Shown here: piece after piece, positions 10,069-17,663 of the stretch
Numbering within the stretch: position 1 is the stretch's first letter
How the letters are laid out: each line of letters begins with the position of its first letter
From: Providencia sp. PROV188
GTDB lineage: Bacteria; Pseudomonadota; Gammaproteobacteria; Enterobacterales; Enterobacteriaceae
NCBI RefSeq assembly: GCF_027595165.1
Contig: NZ_CP097291.1
Coordinates: 1,426,001 to 1,490,000, forward strand
Direction: 5' to 3'
DNA length: 64,000 nt
The notes under the pieces: model-generated
Told to the model about the DNA's origin: nothing
Databases searched by the model: none
The model's input: the letters and a program-made list of their open reading frames with translations, nothing else
Program-made: the position numbers and the translations under genes

Positions 10069-10631
10069 AAGAACTCCATTTATTAAGATTAGAAATGTGA
10101 GTAACAAAATCGAACAGGTCTTCATCATTAATTAAACAGCGAGCAAAGCAAAGGTAAGAATTATGATTAATTATTAAAAATGTAAGCTTACGTTGGGTTA
10201 TGTATTCAAAGAAAATAGGCATCAGCAAACAAAACTCGGCTTATCCCATGTAATTTTTCTGTTAAAAACAGTATTAAATAGAAAGTCGAAATAAAATTAT
10301 AGCTAAGCTATCTAATCAGTGTTAATTCAGATTTATATTTTGGTCGGTTTACCATGAAAAATTTACAAATACTTGTTTATACGGATTGTCTGATCTCAAT
10401 CAAATACGTTGGATTTTGCCTGTAGAAAGGGGTTATACGGAGAATTTTCTGGTGATTTCAGATGTATTTTGTCTTAGATCATGTTATTTTTCTGTGAAAT
10501 TTTCATCTCCAAGCCACTTTGCCATTTTTTGCATCTTTTGTGGGCAAAAAAAGGGTGATACTTTAACGCATAGGTTTAAGTAAAAACACATGGGCTTGAG
10601 TAAAAGTAATTGAATTAACAGGATTTTAGCT
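10069..10631. other. Intergenic region, 563 bp, no convincing gene
   Basis: This AT-rich gap separates the divergent DUF4822 and deformylase genes and should hold both promoters. A 65-codon open frame at 10386-10583 has no ribosome site or recognisable protein character. No repeat or strong hairpin was seen. Confidence 0.6.
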
Positions 10632-11138
10632 ATGGCAGTAAGAGAAATTATTGAAATTCCAGATGAAAGATTGCGTATTCAGTGCAGTCCCGTTACGGAT
10701 TTCGCAGCAGTACAAATATTGGTCGATGATTTAATTGAAACCATGTACAGCACTGACAACGGTATCGGGTTGGCGGCAACGCAAATCGCCGAAACCAAAG
10801 CCATTATGGTGATTGATATTTCGGAAGAACGTAATGAGCCAATGGTATTTATCAACCCACAAATTATTGAGAGCGAAGGGGAGACGAGCTATCAAGAGGG
10901 TTGTTTATCCGTACCGGATGTTTACGCAGATGTGCCACGCTTTTTGCGTGTGAAGGTGAAGGCGTTTGACCGTGACGGCAAGGAGTTTGTTGTCGACAGT
11001 GACGAGTTTTTAGCGATTGTCATGCAACATGAAATTGACCATTTAAACGGTAAAGTGTTTATTGACCACTTATCCACGTTAAAGCGCAATATGTTGTTGA
11101 AAAAGCTCAAAAAGCAGCAAAGATTAAAACAGCAGTAA
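10632..11138 (+). CDS. def: Peptide deformylase (probable second copy)
   Basis: A 168-residue Fe/Zn hydrolase that removes formyl from the N-terminal Met of new proteins. All three signature motifs are intact: GIGLAATQ (motif 1), EGCLSVP (motif 2, with the metal-binding Cys) and QHEIDHLNG (motif 3, HExxH). The sequence resembles E. coli Def, but this copy is not next to fmt. The main def-fmt locus therefore probably lies elsewhere and this is a paralogue; that is inference from context. It stands alone between DUF4822 and the convergent fliT. A good candidate for a backup enzyme with altered inhibitor sensitivity. Confidence 0.95.
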   Translation: MAVREIIEIPDERLRIQCSPVTDFAAVQILVDDLIETMYSTDNGIGLAATQIAETKAIMVIDISEERNEPMVFINPQIIESEGETSYQEGCLSVPDVYADVPRFLRVKVKAFDRDGKEFVVDSDEFLAIVMQHEIDHLNGKVFIDHLSTLKRNMLLKKLKKQQRLKQQ

Positions 11139-11238
11139 GTTCTCATCTATTTTACGGCTTCCCGAGACCCAACAAGTGTGATTCGGGGAGCTGCTATTGC
11201 GTGCTTTGTGCCAATTGGGTTGTCCTATTAAGTTAAGC

Positions 11239-11257
11239 GTCAGGTTAACTGCCTGAC
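11239..11257. terminator. Inverted repeat between convergent def and fliT
   Basis: GTCAGG / CCTGAC arms around a TTAACTG centre lie 11 bp beyond the fliT stop and about 100 bp after def. There is no long T run on either strand, so termination here is only likely, not clear. Confidence 0.4.
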
Positions 11258-11267
11258 ACTTTACCGT

Positions 11268-11657
11268 TTACTCGAGAGGTTTAATAACCCTTGGAGCATC
11301 GGGTTGATCAAATTGGCCGTAGCTATTATTCAATACCTTTTGTTGGTCGAGCTGTTTGATTTCTTTACTTAAAAAATTCAAATGATTTTGTAAGTGTTCT
11401 TTTGTCACTCGTTCGTTTTCAATGATCTGGTGTAGTAACTGCACAAAGTCGTCAGTAATAGGTTGTTCCTGCTCATATTCTTGAGTCAAAGCCGTTAAAT
11501 TCTCAACGGCAAGGACATATTCAGTTTCTCGGGAGATTAATGACTCCCATTCCCCTGATTGTGCGAGCGAAACTAAGTTTTCACTTAATATTAAGACATT
11601 ACGATATATTTCAAGTAAATAGAGAGGATTTTTATTGTCCACCTGGTTATCTTTCAT
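11268..11657 (-). CDS. fliT: Flagellar export chaperone FliT
   Basis: A helical protein of about 129 residues. FliT is the chaperone of the filament cap FliD and binds FlhDC to lower class 2 transcription. The start is uncertain: ATG at 11657 or 11663 lies inside the last codons of fliS, giving a short overlap. The frame open to 11726 would overlap fliS by 80 bp and is unlikely. The body (NPLYLLEIYRNVLILSENLVSLA...WESLISRETEYVLAVENL) is FliT-like. Last gene of fliDST. Confidence 0.9.
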   Translation of the reverse strand: MKDNQVDNKNPLYLLEIYRNVLILSENLVSLAQSGEWESLISRETEYVLAVENLTALTQEYEQEQPITDDFVQLLHQIIENERVTKEHLQNHLNFLSKEIKQLDQQKVLNNSYGQFDQPDAPRVIKPLE

Positions 11658-12045
11658 CCACATTTGCACCGATTTGTTGCCATGCAGAGGCGATATCGGA
11701 GAGTAATTGGTAAACTTCTTGGACATAAGTCACGTTGTTTTCTATGTTGGCGCGGAGCAATTGCCGCGTCATGTATTCATACAAACTTGCTAAATTTTCA
11801 GCAAGTTCGCCACCAGCCTCGTAATTTAGCGATTGTTTTAATCCCGTGTCAATGATGTCGATTGCTTTTGAGATTTCTTTACCCTTTTCAGCAATGTTTC
11901 CCTGCTCCATAAAAATTTCCCCCCGTTTAAGGGCACTTAAGGCCCCTTTAAACAGGATTTGGATCAGTTGATACGGGGTCGCATTGGCGATTTCACTCTC
12001 CAAACTGACCTGCTGATAGGCTTGATTAGCTTTACGTTGATACAT
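11647..12045 (-). CDS. fliS: Flagellin export chaperone FliS
   Basis: A 132-residue four-helix protein that holds flagellin unpolymerised in the cytoplasm and delivers it to the export gate. The N-terminus MYQRKANQAYQQVSLESEI and the block TPYQLIQILFKGAL are diagnostic. It begins 4 bp after fliD and overlaps fliT, so the three are one operon under the FliA-type promoter upstream of fliD. Confidence 0.97.
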   Translation of the reverse strand: MYQRKANQAYQQVSLESEIANATPYQLIQILFKGALSALKRGEIFMEQGNIAEKGKEISKAIDIIDTGLKQSLNYEAGGELAENLASLYEYMTRQLLRANIENNVTYVQEVYQLLSDIASAWQQIGANVDER

Positions 12046-12049
12046 GCGG

Positions 12050-13483
12050 TTAACCTAAAAGTCTGCCTAATGAACTGCTTGTGCTGTTCAGTGAACTCAT
12101 CATCTTATCGAGGTTTTGGAACTGACGTCGATAGATATCCATGGTGTTTTCAATTTGTTTATTGGTTTGCTCGATACGTTTATCGATGCTTTTCTTTTTC
12201 TTCTGTACGCCATCAGTGGCGGTATGCAGCGTGCCTTCTTTGCTATCTAAGGTATCCTTTAAGAAATTAAAGTTTTCGGTAGCAAATCCAGTTTTTTCAC
12301 CGTCACCAGCAAAGAATACTTTTACGCTTGATGGGTTATCTTTTATGGCGCTATCGAGTTTTTTACTGTCGATCTCTAACGTACCGTCCAGTTTTTGTTT
12401 AATCCCCATTTTATTCAGCAGGTTTAATTCACCGCTATCTTGTGGGGTACGAACTTGGTTACGTAAGGTGCTTTGAATACCGCGTAAAGTTGAATCACCA
12501 ATTAATGGGCCATTGGTTTTATCGGGTGCCGTGCCTTTTTCGGTTGGGGTATATTTAGTGAGCTCTTTGGCTAAGGTTTGGAACTCATTATAGGCATCCA
12601 CCCAGGCTTTGATTTTCGCTTTAGCTGGCTCAATATCTTCAGAGATAATTAAATGGTCTGATTTGCCATCTTCACTCTCTTTCTTTAAAGACAGAGTTAA
12701 ACCAGGAAACAGGTCTTTGGCTTCGTTAGTTTGTGACTCAAGGTCAAAACCATCGATAGTTAATTGCGCATTTTGTGGTGGAACTTTTTGTTCCATACCA
12801 CTACTGGCTTCATCAACAATCGTGACTTTACCATCGACCAAGGTTGACTCGACATTCAGTACTTTCGCTAATTTATCATCGCCGTCAACACTGATGCTCA
12901 TACGGCTATCAGTACCTGCTTTTTTCGCGGTAACAACGAGGTGGTATTGGTTATCTTTATCTTTAATAACGGATGCAGAAACGCCTTTATCCGATTTGTT
13001 GATGGCATCAGCAATCTCAACTAATGAGGTGCTCTCATTGTCAAGTTTGATAACAATCTTATCTTTTGCTTCTTTTTGAGAAGGCTGAGTAATGGTGATG
13101 GTACGCTCTTTGGCATCACTACCCAGTAATTCTTTATTATCACTGTGTCCTTTGGTCGCAATAGTTTGCGCTTTAGCCAGTTGGGTGACTTTAATATCAT
13201 GTACACCAGCAACCGCTTTACCATCGGTTTTCACATCAAAAGATTTATATTCACCACTCACTTTGGTGGTGCTGATATCTTCGTATTTTTTGAGATCTTC
13301 CGCTGCTTTTTTCAGTTTTTCTAATGAAGATTGCATTTTACCAAATGCACTGATTTGCGCATCATAGCTGGCTTTCTGTTGTGTTAATGGGTCGAGACGG
13401 CGCCTTTCCATTGCCTCTAATTGATCCATTTGCACATTTAAGTCTAAGTTAGCCCCGATACCGAGTGTAGATATGCCTGCCAT
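12050..13483 (-). CDS. fliD: Filament cap protein FliD (HAP2)
   Basis: A 477-residue secreted protein that forms the pentameric cap under which flagellin polymerises. The N-terminus (MAGISTLGIGANLDLN, then MERRRLDPLTQQKASYDAQISAFGKMQSSL) and the C-terminal coiled coil (SLNSTSSSLGRLLG at the end) are typical. The central region (about 100-300) is the variable, exposed part and is Lys/Asp-rich. It is the first gene of fliDST and divergent from fliC. Confidence 0.97.
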   Translation of the reverse strand: MAGISTLGIGANLDLNVQMDQLEAMERRRLDPLTQQKASYDAQISAFGKMQSSLEKLKKAAEDLKKYEDISTTKVSGEYKSFDVKTDGKAVAGVHDIKVTQLAKAQTIATKGHSDNKELLGSDAKERTITITQPSQKEAKDKIVIKLDNESTSLVEIADAINKSDKGVSASVIKDKDNQYHLVVTAKKAGTDSRMSISVDGDDKLAKVLNVESTLVDGKVTIVDEASSGMEQKVPPQNAQLTIDGFDLESQTNEAKDLFPGLTLSLKKESEDGKSDHLIISEDIEPAKAKIKAWVDAYNEFQTLAKELTKYTPTEKGTAPDKTNGPLIGDSTLRGIQSTLRNQVRTPQDSGELNLLNKMGIKQKLDGTLEIDSKKLDSAIKDNPSSVKVFFAGDGEKTGFATENFNFLKDTLDSKEGTLHTATDGVQKKKKSIDKRIEQTNKQIENTMDIYRRQFQNLDKMMSSLNSTSSSLGRLLG

Positions 13484-13531
13484 AAATCTCTCCTGAATAT
13501 AAACCCTGAAAATAAATTCGTATTTAGTCCT

Positions 13532-13558
13532 TTATCGGCGAATTGGGGAAAAATATTA
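13532..13558 (-). promoter_or_regulatory. FliA (sigma-28) promoter for fliDST
   Basis: On the minus strand: TAAT, 15 bases, then a perfect GCCGATAA. The consensus is TAAA-N15-GCCGATAA. The -10 element lies about 50 bp upstream of the fliD start codon. Confidence 0.85.
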
Positions 13559-13740
13559 GACTATTCTGCGAAATAATAATGGAAGGAGTTAAACCGTAAA
13601 AAGCAGGTAATTAGGCTTATTGAATAAAAATGATAAGGACATTAACCATAATCGAAGGGTTTAATAAAAAATTTAGTTTGAAAAAAGCTGATTCCAGTGC
13701 GCTTTTGCCAATAGACGTGAAAAATTTTTATAAAAATGGC

Positions 13741-13767
13741 TAAAGGGGTTTTGGGTGCCGCCGATAA
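13741..13767 (+). promoter_or_regulatory. FliA (sigma-28) promoter for fliC
   Basis: An exact match to the flagellar class 3 consensus: TAAA at 13741-13744, 15 bases, then GCCGATAA at 13760-13767. It implies a transcript starting near 13774, with a leader of about 185 bases that carries an ERIC-like element. Confidence 0.93.
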
Positions 13768-13797
13768 TGTATTTGCTGACAAAATTTCTTAACAGAA

Positions 13798-13920
13798 TAC
13801 TCGTCATACTTCACGCTGTATCGGTGTTGGCTGCACTCAGTCACCCTAGTCACATACTTCAGTATGCTCCTAGGGATACCTTCGCTGGCCGCCTAGATAC
13901 AGCACGAATTATTTAGAGTA
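13798..13920. repeat. ERIC-like repeat, copy 1 (in the fliC leader)
   Basis: A roughly 123-bp imperfect palindrome. The core CCCTAGTCACATACTTCAG...TATGCTCCTAGGGAT is the enterobacterial ERIC core with a few changes (reverse complement of AGGAGCxTAC...GTGACTxGGG). The ends pair as TACTC...GCTGTATC with GATACAGC...GAGTA. It lies between the fliC promoter and the fliC start, so it is transcribed as part of the flagellin mRNA. Confidence 0.9.
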
Positions 13921-13959
13921 TTAACACTGTATTATATTGAATAATAAAGGACATACATT

Positions 13960-15114
13960 ATGGCACAGGTCATTAACACTAACATTCTGTCTCTGACTAC
14001 TCAGAACAACTTAAACCGTTCACAAGGCGTACTGGGTACTGCGATTGAGCGTTTATCTTCTGGTTCACGTATCAACAGCGCAAAAGATGACGCTGCGGGT
14101 CAAGCAATCGCTAACCGTTTCACTGCAAACGTTAAAGGTTTAACTCAAGCTGCACGTAACGCAAACGACGGTATTTCTATCGCACAAACCGCTGAAGGCG
14201 CAGTTAACGAAATCAACGATAACTTACAACGTATTCGTGAACTGACTGTTCAAGCACAAAACGGCACTAACTCTAAGAGCGATATCGATTCTATCAATAA
14301 AGAAGTTACTGCGCGTATGGACGAGATCAACCGTATCTCTGAACAAACTCAGTTTAACGGTGTGAAAGTTCTTAGCGAAGATACTTCAATGAAAATTCAG
14401 GTTGGTACTAACGATTCTGAAACTATCGCTATTAACTTGAAAAAAATCGATAGCAAAGTATTAGGTCTGAATAATTTTGATGCAAGTGCAAGCAAGATGG
14501 GCGCAGCTGTTTCAGCAAGTGATTTTGCAGCAGATATTAAAGGTGACGGTGCAGAAGCTGATGCATTAACAGCCGCTAAAGCTGGGTTGGATGGAATCAA
14601 ATTTGGTGGTAAAGATGTTGAAGGGGCAAAAGTATACTACCAAACTGATGCTACTACAGGTGCAGTAGATAAAACCAAAGCTTACATAACTGGTACCGTT
14701 GATGGTGAAAATGTTGTTCTAAAAGCTGATGTAACAGCTACACCTGCTGATTCTGCAGCGTCCCCTGCAGCAGTTACTGCAAAACTTGAATTTAAAAATG
14801 TAGCTGAACTCTCTGATGCAGAGAAAAAAGTTCTGGATGATAAAGGTCCTCTGGGTACTTTAGACAAAGCATTAGCAACTGTTGATAGCCTGCGTTCAGA
14901 CTTAGGTGCTATCCAAAACCGTATGCAGTCTACTATCAACAACCTGAACAACTCTGTTAACAACCTGAGCGCAGCACGTAGCCGTATCCAAGATGCTGAC
15001 TTCGCTACAGAAGTTTCTAACATGAGCCGTGGTCAGATTCTGCAACAAGCAGGTACTGCAGTGTTAGCGCAAGCTAACCAAGTTCCACAAGGTGTTCTGA
15101 GCCTGTTACGTTAA
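13960..15114 (+). CDS. fliC: Flagellin FliC
   Basis: A 384-residue filament subunit. The conserved D0/D1 ends are intact: [19 protein letters not shown]...[20 protein letters not shown] at the N-terminus and [19 protein letters not shown]...VLSLLR at the C-terminus. The middle (about 170-290) is the variable surface domain, rich in Ala, Asp and Lys and with codon use unlike the ends. No second flagellin is seen in the window. Export needs FliS, encoded divergently. It has its own FliA promoter, an unusual leader and a strong terminator, and is bracketed by two ERIC-like elements. Confidence 0.98.
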   Translation: MAQVINTNILSLTTQNNLNRSQGVLGTAIERLSSGSRINSAKDDAAGQAIANRFTANVKGLTQAARNANDGISIAQTAEGAVNEINDNLQRIRELTVQAQNGTNSKSDIDSINKEVTARMDEINRISEQTQFNGVKVLSEDTSMKIQVGTNDSETIAINLKKIDSKVLGLNNFDASASKMGAAVSASDFAADIKGDGAEADALTAAKAGLDGIKFGGKDVEGAKVYYQTDATTGAVDKTKAYITGTVDGENVVLKADVTATPADSAASPAAVTAKLEFKNVAELSDAEKKVLDDKGPLGTLDKALATVDSLRSDLGAIQNRMQSTINNLNNSVNNLSAARSRIQDADFATEVSNMSRGQILQQAGTAVLAQANQVPQGVLSLLR

Positions 15115-15136
15115 TTTAGACTTTTATAGTTTATTA

Positions 15137-15163
15137 AAGACCAGCTTTGCTGGTCTTTTTTTT
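15137..15163 (+). terminator. Intrinsic terminator of fliC
   Basis: The stem GACCAGC / GCTGGTC with a TTT loop, followed by eight T, lies 25 bp after the stop. The second ERIC-like element begins right after the T run. Confidence 0.95.
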
Positions 15164-15284
15164 GCCCGTCATACTTCGCGCCGCAGCGTTGTTGGCTGCA
15201 CTAAATTACCCTAGTCACATACTTCAGTATGCTCCTAGGGATAATCTCCTTCGTCGCCTAGCTGCAACACGAATTATTTAGGGC
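15164..15284. repeat. ERIC-like repeat, copy 2 (after the fliC terminator)
   Basis: Same element and orientation as copy 1. The core ACCCTAGTCACATACTTC / AGTATGCTCCTAGGGAT is identical over about 33 bases, with ends GCCCGTCATACTTCG and CGAATTATTTAGGGC. With copy 1 it flanks fliC. The 75 bp that follow are purine-rich with recurring GGTCAAAA-like units. Confidence 0.9.
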
Positions 15285-15289
15285 GCGCT

Positions 15290-15366
15290 TTGGCATTGTT
15301 AAGGTCAAAAACAAGGTCAAAAGTAAGGGCAAAGGTCAAAAGAAAAAGCAAAAAATAGAATCAAAA
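15290..15366. repeat. Purine-rich short-period repeat after ERIC copy 2
   Basis: Degenerate recurrences of AAGGTCAAAA and AAAAAGCAAAA lie between the ERIC-like element and the fliA leader. Irregular period, no coding potential. Confidence 0.5.
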
Positions 15367-15500
15367 AATATTGGGCTCCATCAAATTTATTTAGGATAAA
15401 AAGAATAACGGCTGATTTAGTGCCTTACTCTGCGGATTGAAATTACGCGTAACACAGATAATGGCTACCTTTAGTTAAAACTTGAAGGGTGATTCAGGTT

Positions 15501-16217
15501 GTGAGTGATTTATATACTGCCGAAGGTGTCATTAATAAAAATAGCCTATGGGAGCGTTATTACCCTCTAATACGCCATGAAGCCCTAAAACTGCAAGTCC
15601 GACTTCCTGCCAGCGTTGATATCGATGACCTAATCCAAGCGGGGGGCATCGGTCTACTCCACGCATTAGAACGTTTCGATGCCTCATTAGGTGCCTCTTT
15701 TGCCACTTACGCTGTGCAGCGGATCCGCGGATCCATGCTCGATGAACTGCGTAGCCGTGACTGGGTTCCTCGTAGCGTACGTCGCCAAGCGCGAGAAATG
15801 ACCAAAGCCATTGGTGAACTTGAGCAAAGCCTTGGGCGCAGTGCGACAGAGCCAGAAATTGCCAAAGCGCTGGATATCGATCTATCGGAATATCGCCAAG
15901 TGCTGCTAGATACCAACAATAGCCAGCTGTTCTCTTACGATGAATGGCACGAAGTGCACGGGGAAAGCTGCGAACCTTCAATGGATGAAGACGATGGCGG
16001 CAACCCACTGAGTTTACTGATGGAATCCAGCCTAAAAGATCAAATCGTGGCGGCGATAGAGCAATTGCCTGAGCGCGAAAAAATGGTGCTGACGCTGTAT
16101 TACCAAGAAGAACTGAATTTGAAAGAGATTGGTGCGGTGCTGGAGGTGGGGGAGTCGAGAGTGAGTCAGCTTCACAGTCAGGCCATCAAACGGTTGCGCT
16201 CTAAGCTGAGGACTTAA
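15501..16217 (+). CDS. fliA: RNA polymerase sigma factor for flagellar operons FliA (sigma-28)
   Basis: A 238-residue sigma-70 family factor that directs class 3 flagellar transcription. Region 2 (DDLIQAGGIGLLHALERFDASLGASFATYAVQRIRG), region 3 (SRDWVPRSVRR) and region 4 (REKMVLTLYYQEELNLKEIGAVLEVGESRVSQLHSQAIKRLRSKL) are complete. The GTG at 15501 is preferred because it yields the E. coli-like N-terminus (xSDLYTAEGV); a GTG at 15489 would add four residues. No fliZ follows; the gene ends 2 bp before an ERIC-like element. Confidence 0.97.
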   Translation: MSDLYTAEGVINKNSLWERYYPLIRHEALKLQVRLPASVDIDDLIQAGGIGLLHALERFDASLGASFATYAVQRIRGSMLDELRSRDWVPRSVRRQAREMTKAIGELEQSLGRSATEPEIAKALDIDLSEYRQVLLDTNNSQLFSYDEWHEVHGESCEPSMDEDDGGNPLSLLMESSLKDQIVAAIEQLPEREKMVLTLYYQEELNLKEIGAVLEVGESRVSQLHSQAIKRLRSKLRT

Positions 16218-16219
16218 AT

Positions 16220-16340
16220 GCTCGTCATACTTCACGCTGTGACTGTGTTGGCTTCATAAGCTAACCCTAGTCACATACTTGTGTATGCTCCCAGGGCTTA
16301 GCGTATTCGCCGCCTTATCACAACGCGAATTATTTAGAGC
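16220..16340. repeat. ERIC-like repeat, copy 3 (after fliA)
   Basis: Same orientation as copies 1 and 2: GCTCGTCATACTTCACGCTGTG at the left end, the core ACCCTAGTCACATACTT / TATGCTCCCAGGG, and CGCGAATTATTTAGAGC at the right. It starts 2 bp after the fliA stop, so the palindrome forms the 3' end of the fliA mRNA. Confidence 0.9.
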
Positions 16341-16345
16341 TATGT

Positions 16346-16475
16346 TTGGGGAAGGTCAAGGGAAAAACCAAAACCAAAACCAAAACTAAAGCTAAAACCA
16401 AATTCTTTAGAGCATTGGGGGAGTCGTAATAAAGGACAAAACCAAATCAAAAACAAGGACGAAATTAAGAAAAAA
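16346..16475. repeat. Hexanucleotide-like (AAAACC)n low-complexity stretch
   Basis: After ERIC copy 3 comes a run of near-perfect AAAACC units at about 16363-16400, then related AAGGACAAAACC and AAAAACAAGG variants. Noncoding; likely length-variable. Confidence 0.7.
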
Positions 16476-16481
16476 TAAAAA

Positions 16482-16922
16482 CTAGCTTTTCATTTTGTCT
16501 AGAAAGCTTTTGGCGGAGATATGCCAGGTGTTGGGGCAGGGATTGAAGCCGAGTTTGGGGTAGGTGTTTTGGGAGTCGGGGGTGGAGCGAAAAATTAAAT
16601 GACACTCGGGGGGAAGCTCCTCGGCGGTGAGGCGCAGCAAATGCTTACCGACACCTTGGTGAAGATACTGAGTATCTACCGCAATTTCAGAGATATAGCA
16701 GCAAAAACTAAAATCCGTGATCGCGCGAGCGAAACCCACCACCTGCTCATCCACCCAAGCACTGATCAACAAATCCGCATTATTTAACATCGAATCCAGC
16801 AATGCGACATCGTCAGTGGGCACAAACGTATCCAGTGGGGATTGCTTCAATAAATTCAAAAAATCATCCACCGAAATCGAATGGTTCACTTTATATGTAA
16901 TGTGGCTATTCACTGGCTCCAT
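16482..16922 (-). CDS. GNAT family N-acetyltransferase
   Basis: A 146-residue single-domain acetyltransferase. The acetyl-CoA-binding signature is visible as EIAVDTQYLHQGVGKHLLRLTAEEL (the QGVGKxLL loop), preceded by strand WVDEQVVGFARAITD and followed by YPKLGFNPCP, where the YxKxGF motif usually lies. The substrate cannot be told from sequence. It stands alone, antisense to fliA, close to the ERIC/low-complexity stretch. Confidence 0.88.
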   Translation of the reverse strand: MEPVNSHITYKVNHSISVDDFLNLLKQSPLDTFVPTDDVALLDSMLNNADLLISAWVDEQVVGFARAITDFSFCCYISEIAVDTQYLHQGVGKHLLRLTAEELPPECHLIFRSTPDSQNTYPKLGFNPCPNTWHISAKSFLDKMKS

Positions 16923-17226
16923 GTCATTCCCTCATAAATAAAAACGCTAATATAGTTTTAGCTCGAAATCATGAAAATTGCCTGTTTTTCTTTGTATTTT
17001 TGCGTGATGACATTGCGCTATTTGATGAAGAGTAATGAAAGCAATAGATAAAAATGCAGAAATAATCACTATGGGTATTAATGAGTATTCAAACAATTGA
17101 TTTTATGATTAATTAATTCCAACTATTTAATAAATAACAATATTTAAAAATCAATAATGGATTTTATACACCAATGGGTTGTAAGTGAATATAATGCCAA
17201 ATTATGCATTTACAGTAGGTATCCAT
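16923..17226. other. Intergenic region, 304 bp, no gene seen
   Basis: AT-rich spacer between two divergent genes; presumably contains both promoters. No repeat, hairpin or recognised operator was found. Confidence 0.6.
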
Positions 17227-17589
17227 ATGTTCAAAAAGGTTATTGTTGTCTTTTTTCTTGTTTTCTGTGCTCCTTTTGGCTTTGCCACCGACTTGTCATT
17301 TAAAGAAAAATCACCCGTTGATCGCCTATATCATGAAAACTACCAAGGAGTGGACTCACTGCGGGAAGAGCAGAAGTTCAAATTTGACCCTAAATTAAAA
17401 ATTGCTCAGCAAGATCGTAGCTACCAATCGCTACTCGAACAACGGGATGAAGATGAAAAGTCCTTGCTCAATCACATCCGCCCTTGTGATATCAACCCAA
17501 CGGCAGCAGGCTGTCCGGGGCATTTATCGTGGATGAACAACCCGCGCGAGCTTCAATCCATGCTAGAGCAAAAATATCAGAATGAATAA
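17227..17589 (+). CDS. Small secreted protein of unknown function
   Basis: A 120-residue protein with a signal peptide (MFKKVIVVFFLVFCAPFGFA). The mature part is hydrophilic and helical (LEQRDEDEKSLLNHIRP) and ends in a short segment with two Cys spaced 10 apart (RPCDINPTAAGCPGHLSW), perhaps a disulphide loop. The start at 17227 was chosen because it gives the signal peptide and follows an AGG site; the open frame 14 codons upstream is unlikely. The family is not recognised. It shares a bidirectional terminator with betT. Confidence 0.75.
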   Translation: MFKKVIVVFFLVFCAPFGFATDLSFKEKSPVDRLYHENYQGVDSLREEQKFKFDPKLKIAQQDRSYQSLLEQRDEDEKSLLNHIRPCDINPTAAGCPGHLSWMNNPRELQSMLEQKYQNE

Positions 17590-17612
17590 TTAGTATTCCC
17601 CGTGTTGCAAAC

Positions 17613-17637
17613 AAAAGGCGCTTTTTGAGCGCCTTTT
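17613..17637. terminator. Bidirectional terminator
   Basis: AAAAGGCGCT / AGCGCCTTTT with a 5-base loop lies between the secreted-protein gene and the convergent betT. The A and T flanks let it work on both strands. Confidence 0.88.
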
Positions 17638-17663
17638 ATATTGTTTAAATAATCAGCTCCGTA

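Noticed and set aside
10386..10583. 65-codon open frame upstream of def
   Set aside because: No ribosome site, Phe/Cys-rich random-looking product, probable leader DNA.
15532..16008. Long antisense frame within fliA
   Set aside because: Product is low-complexity His/Arg/Leu; it is a shadow of the fliA codon pattern.
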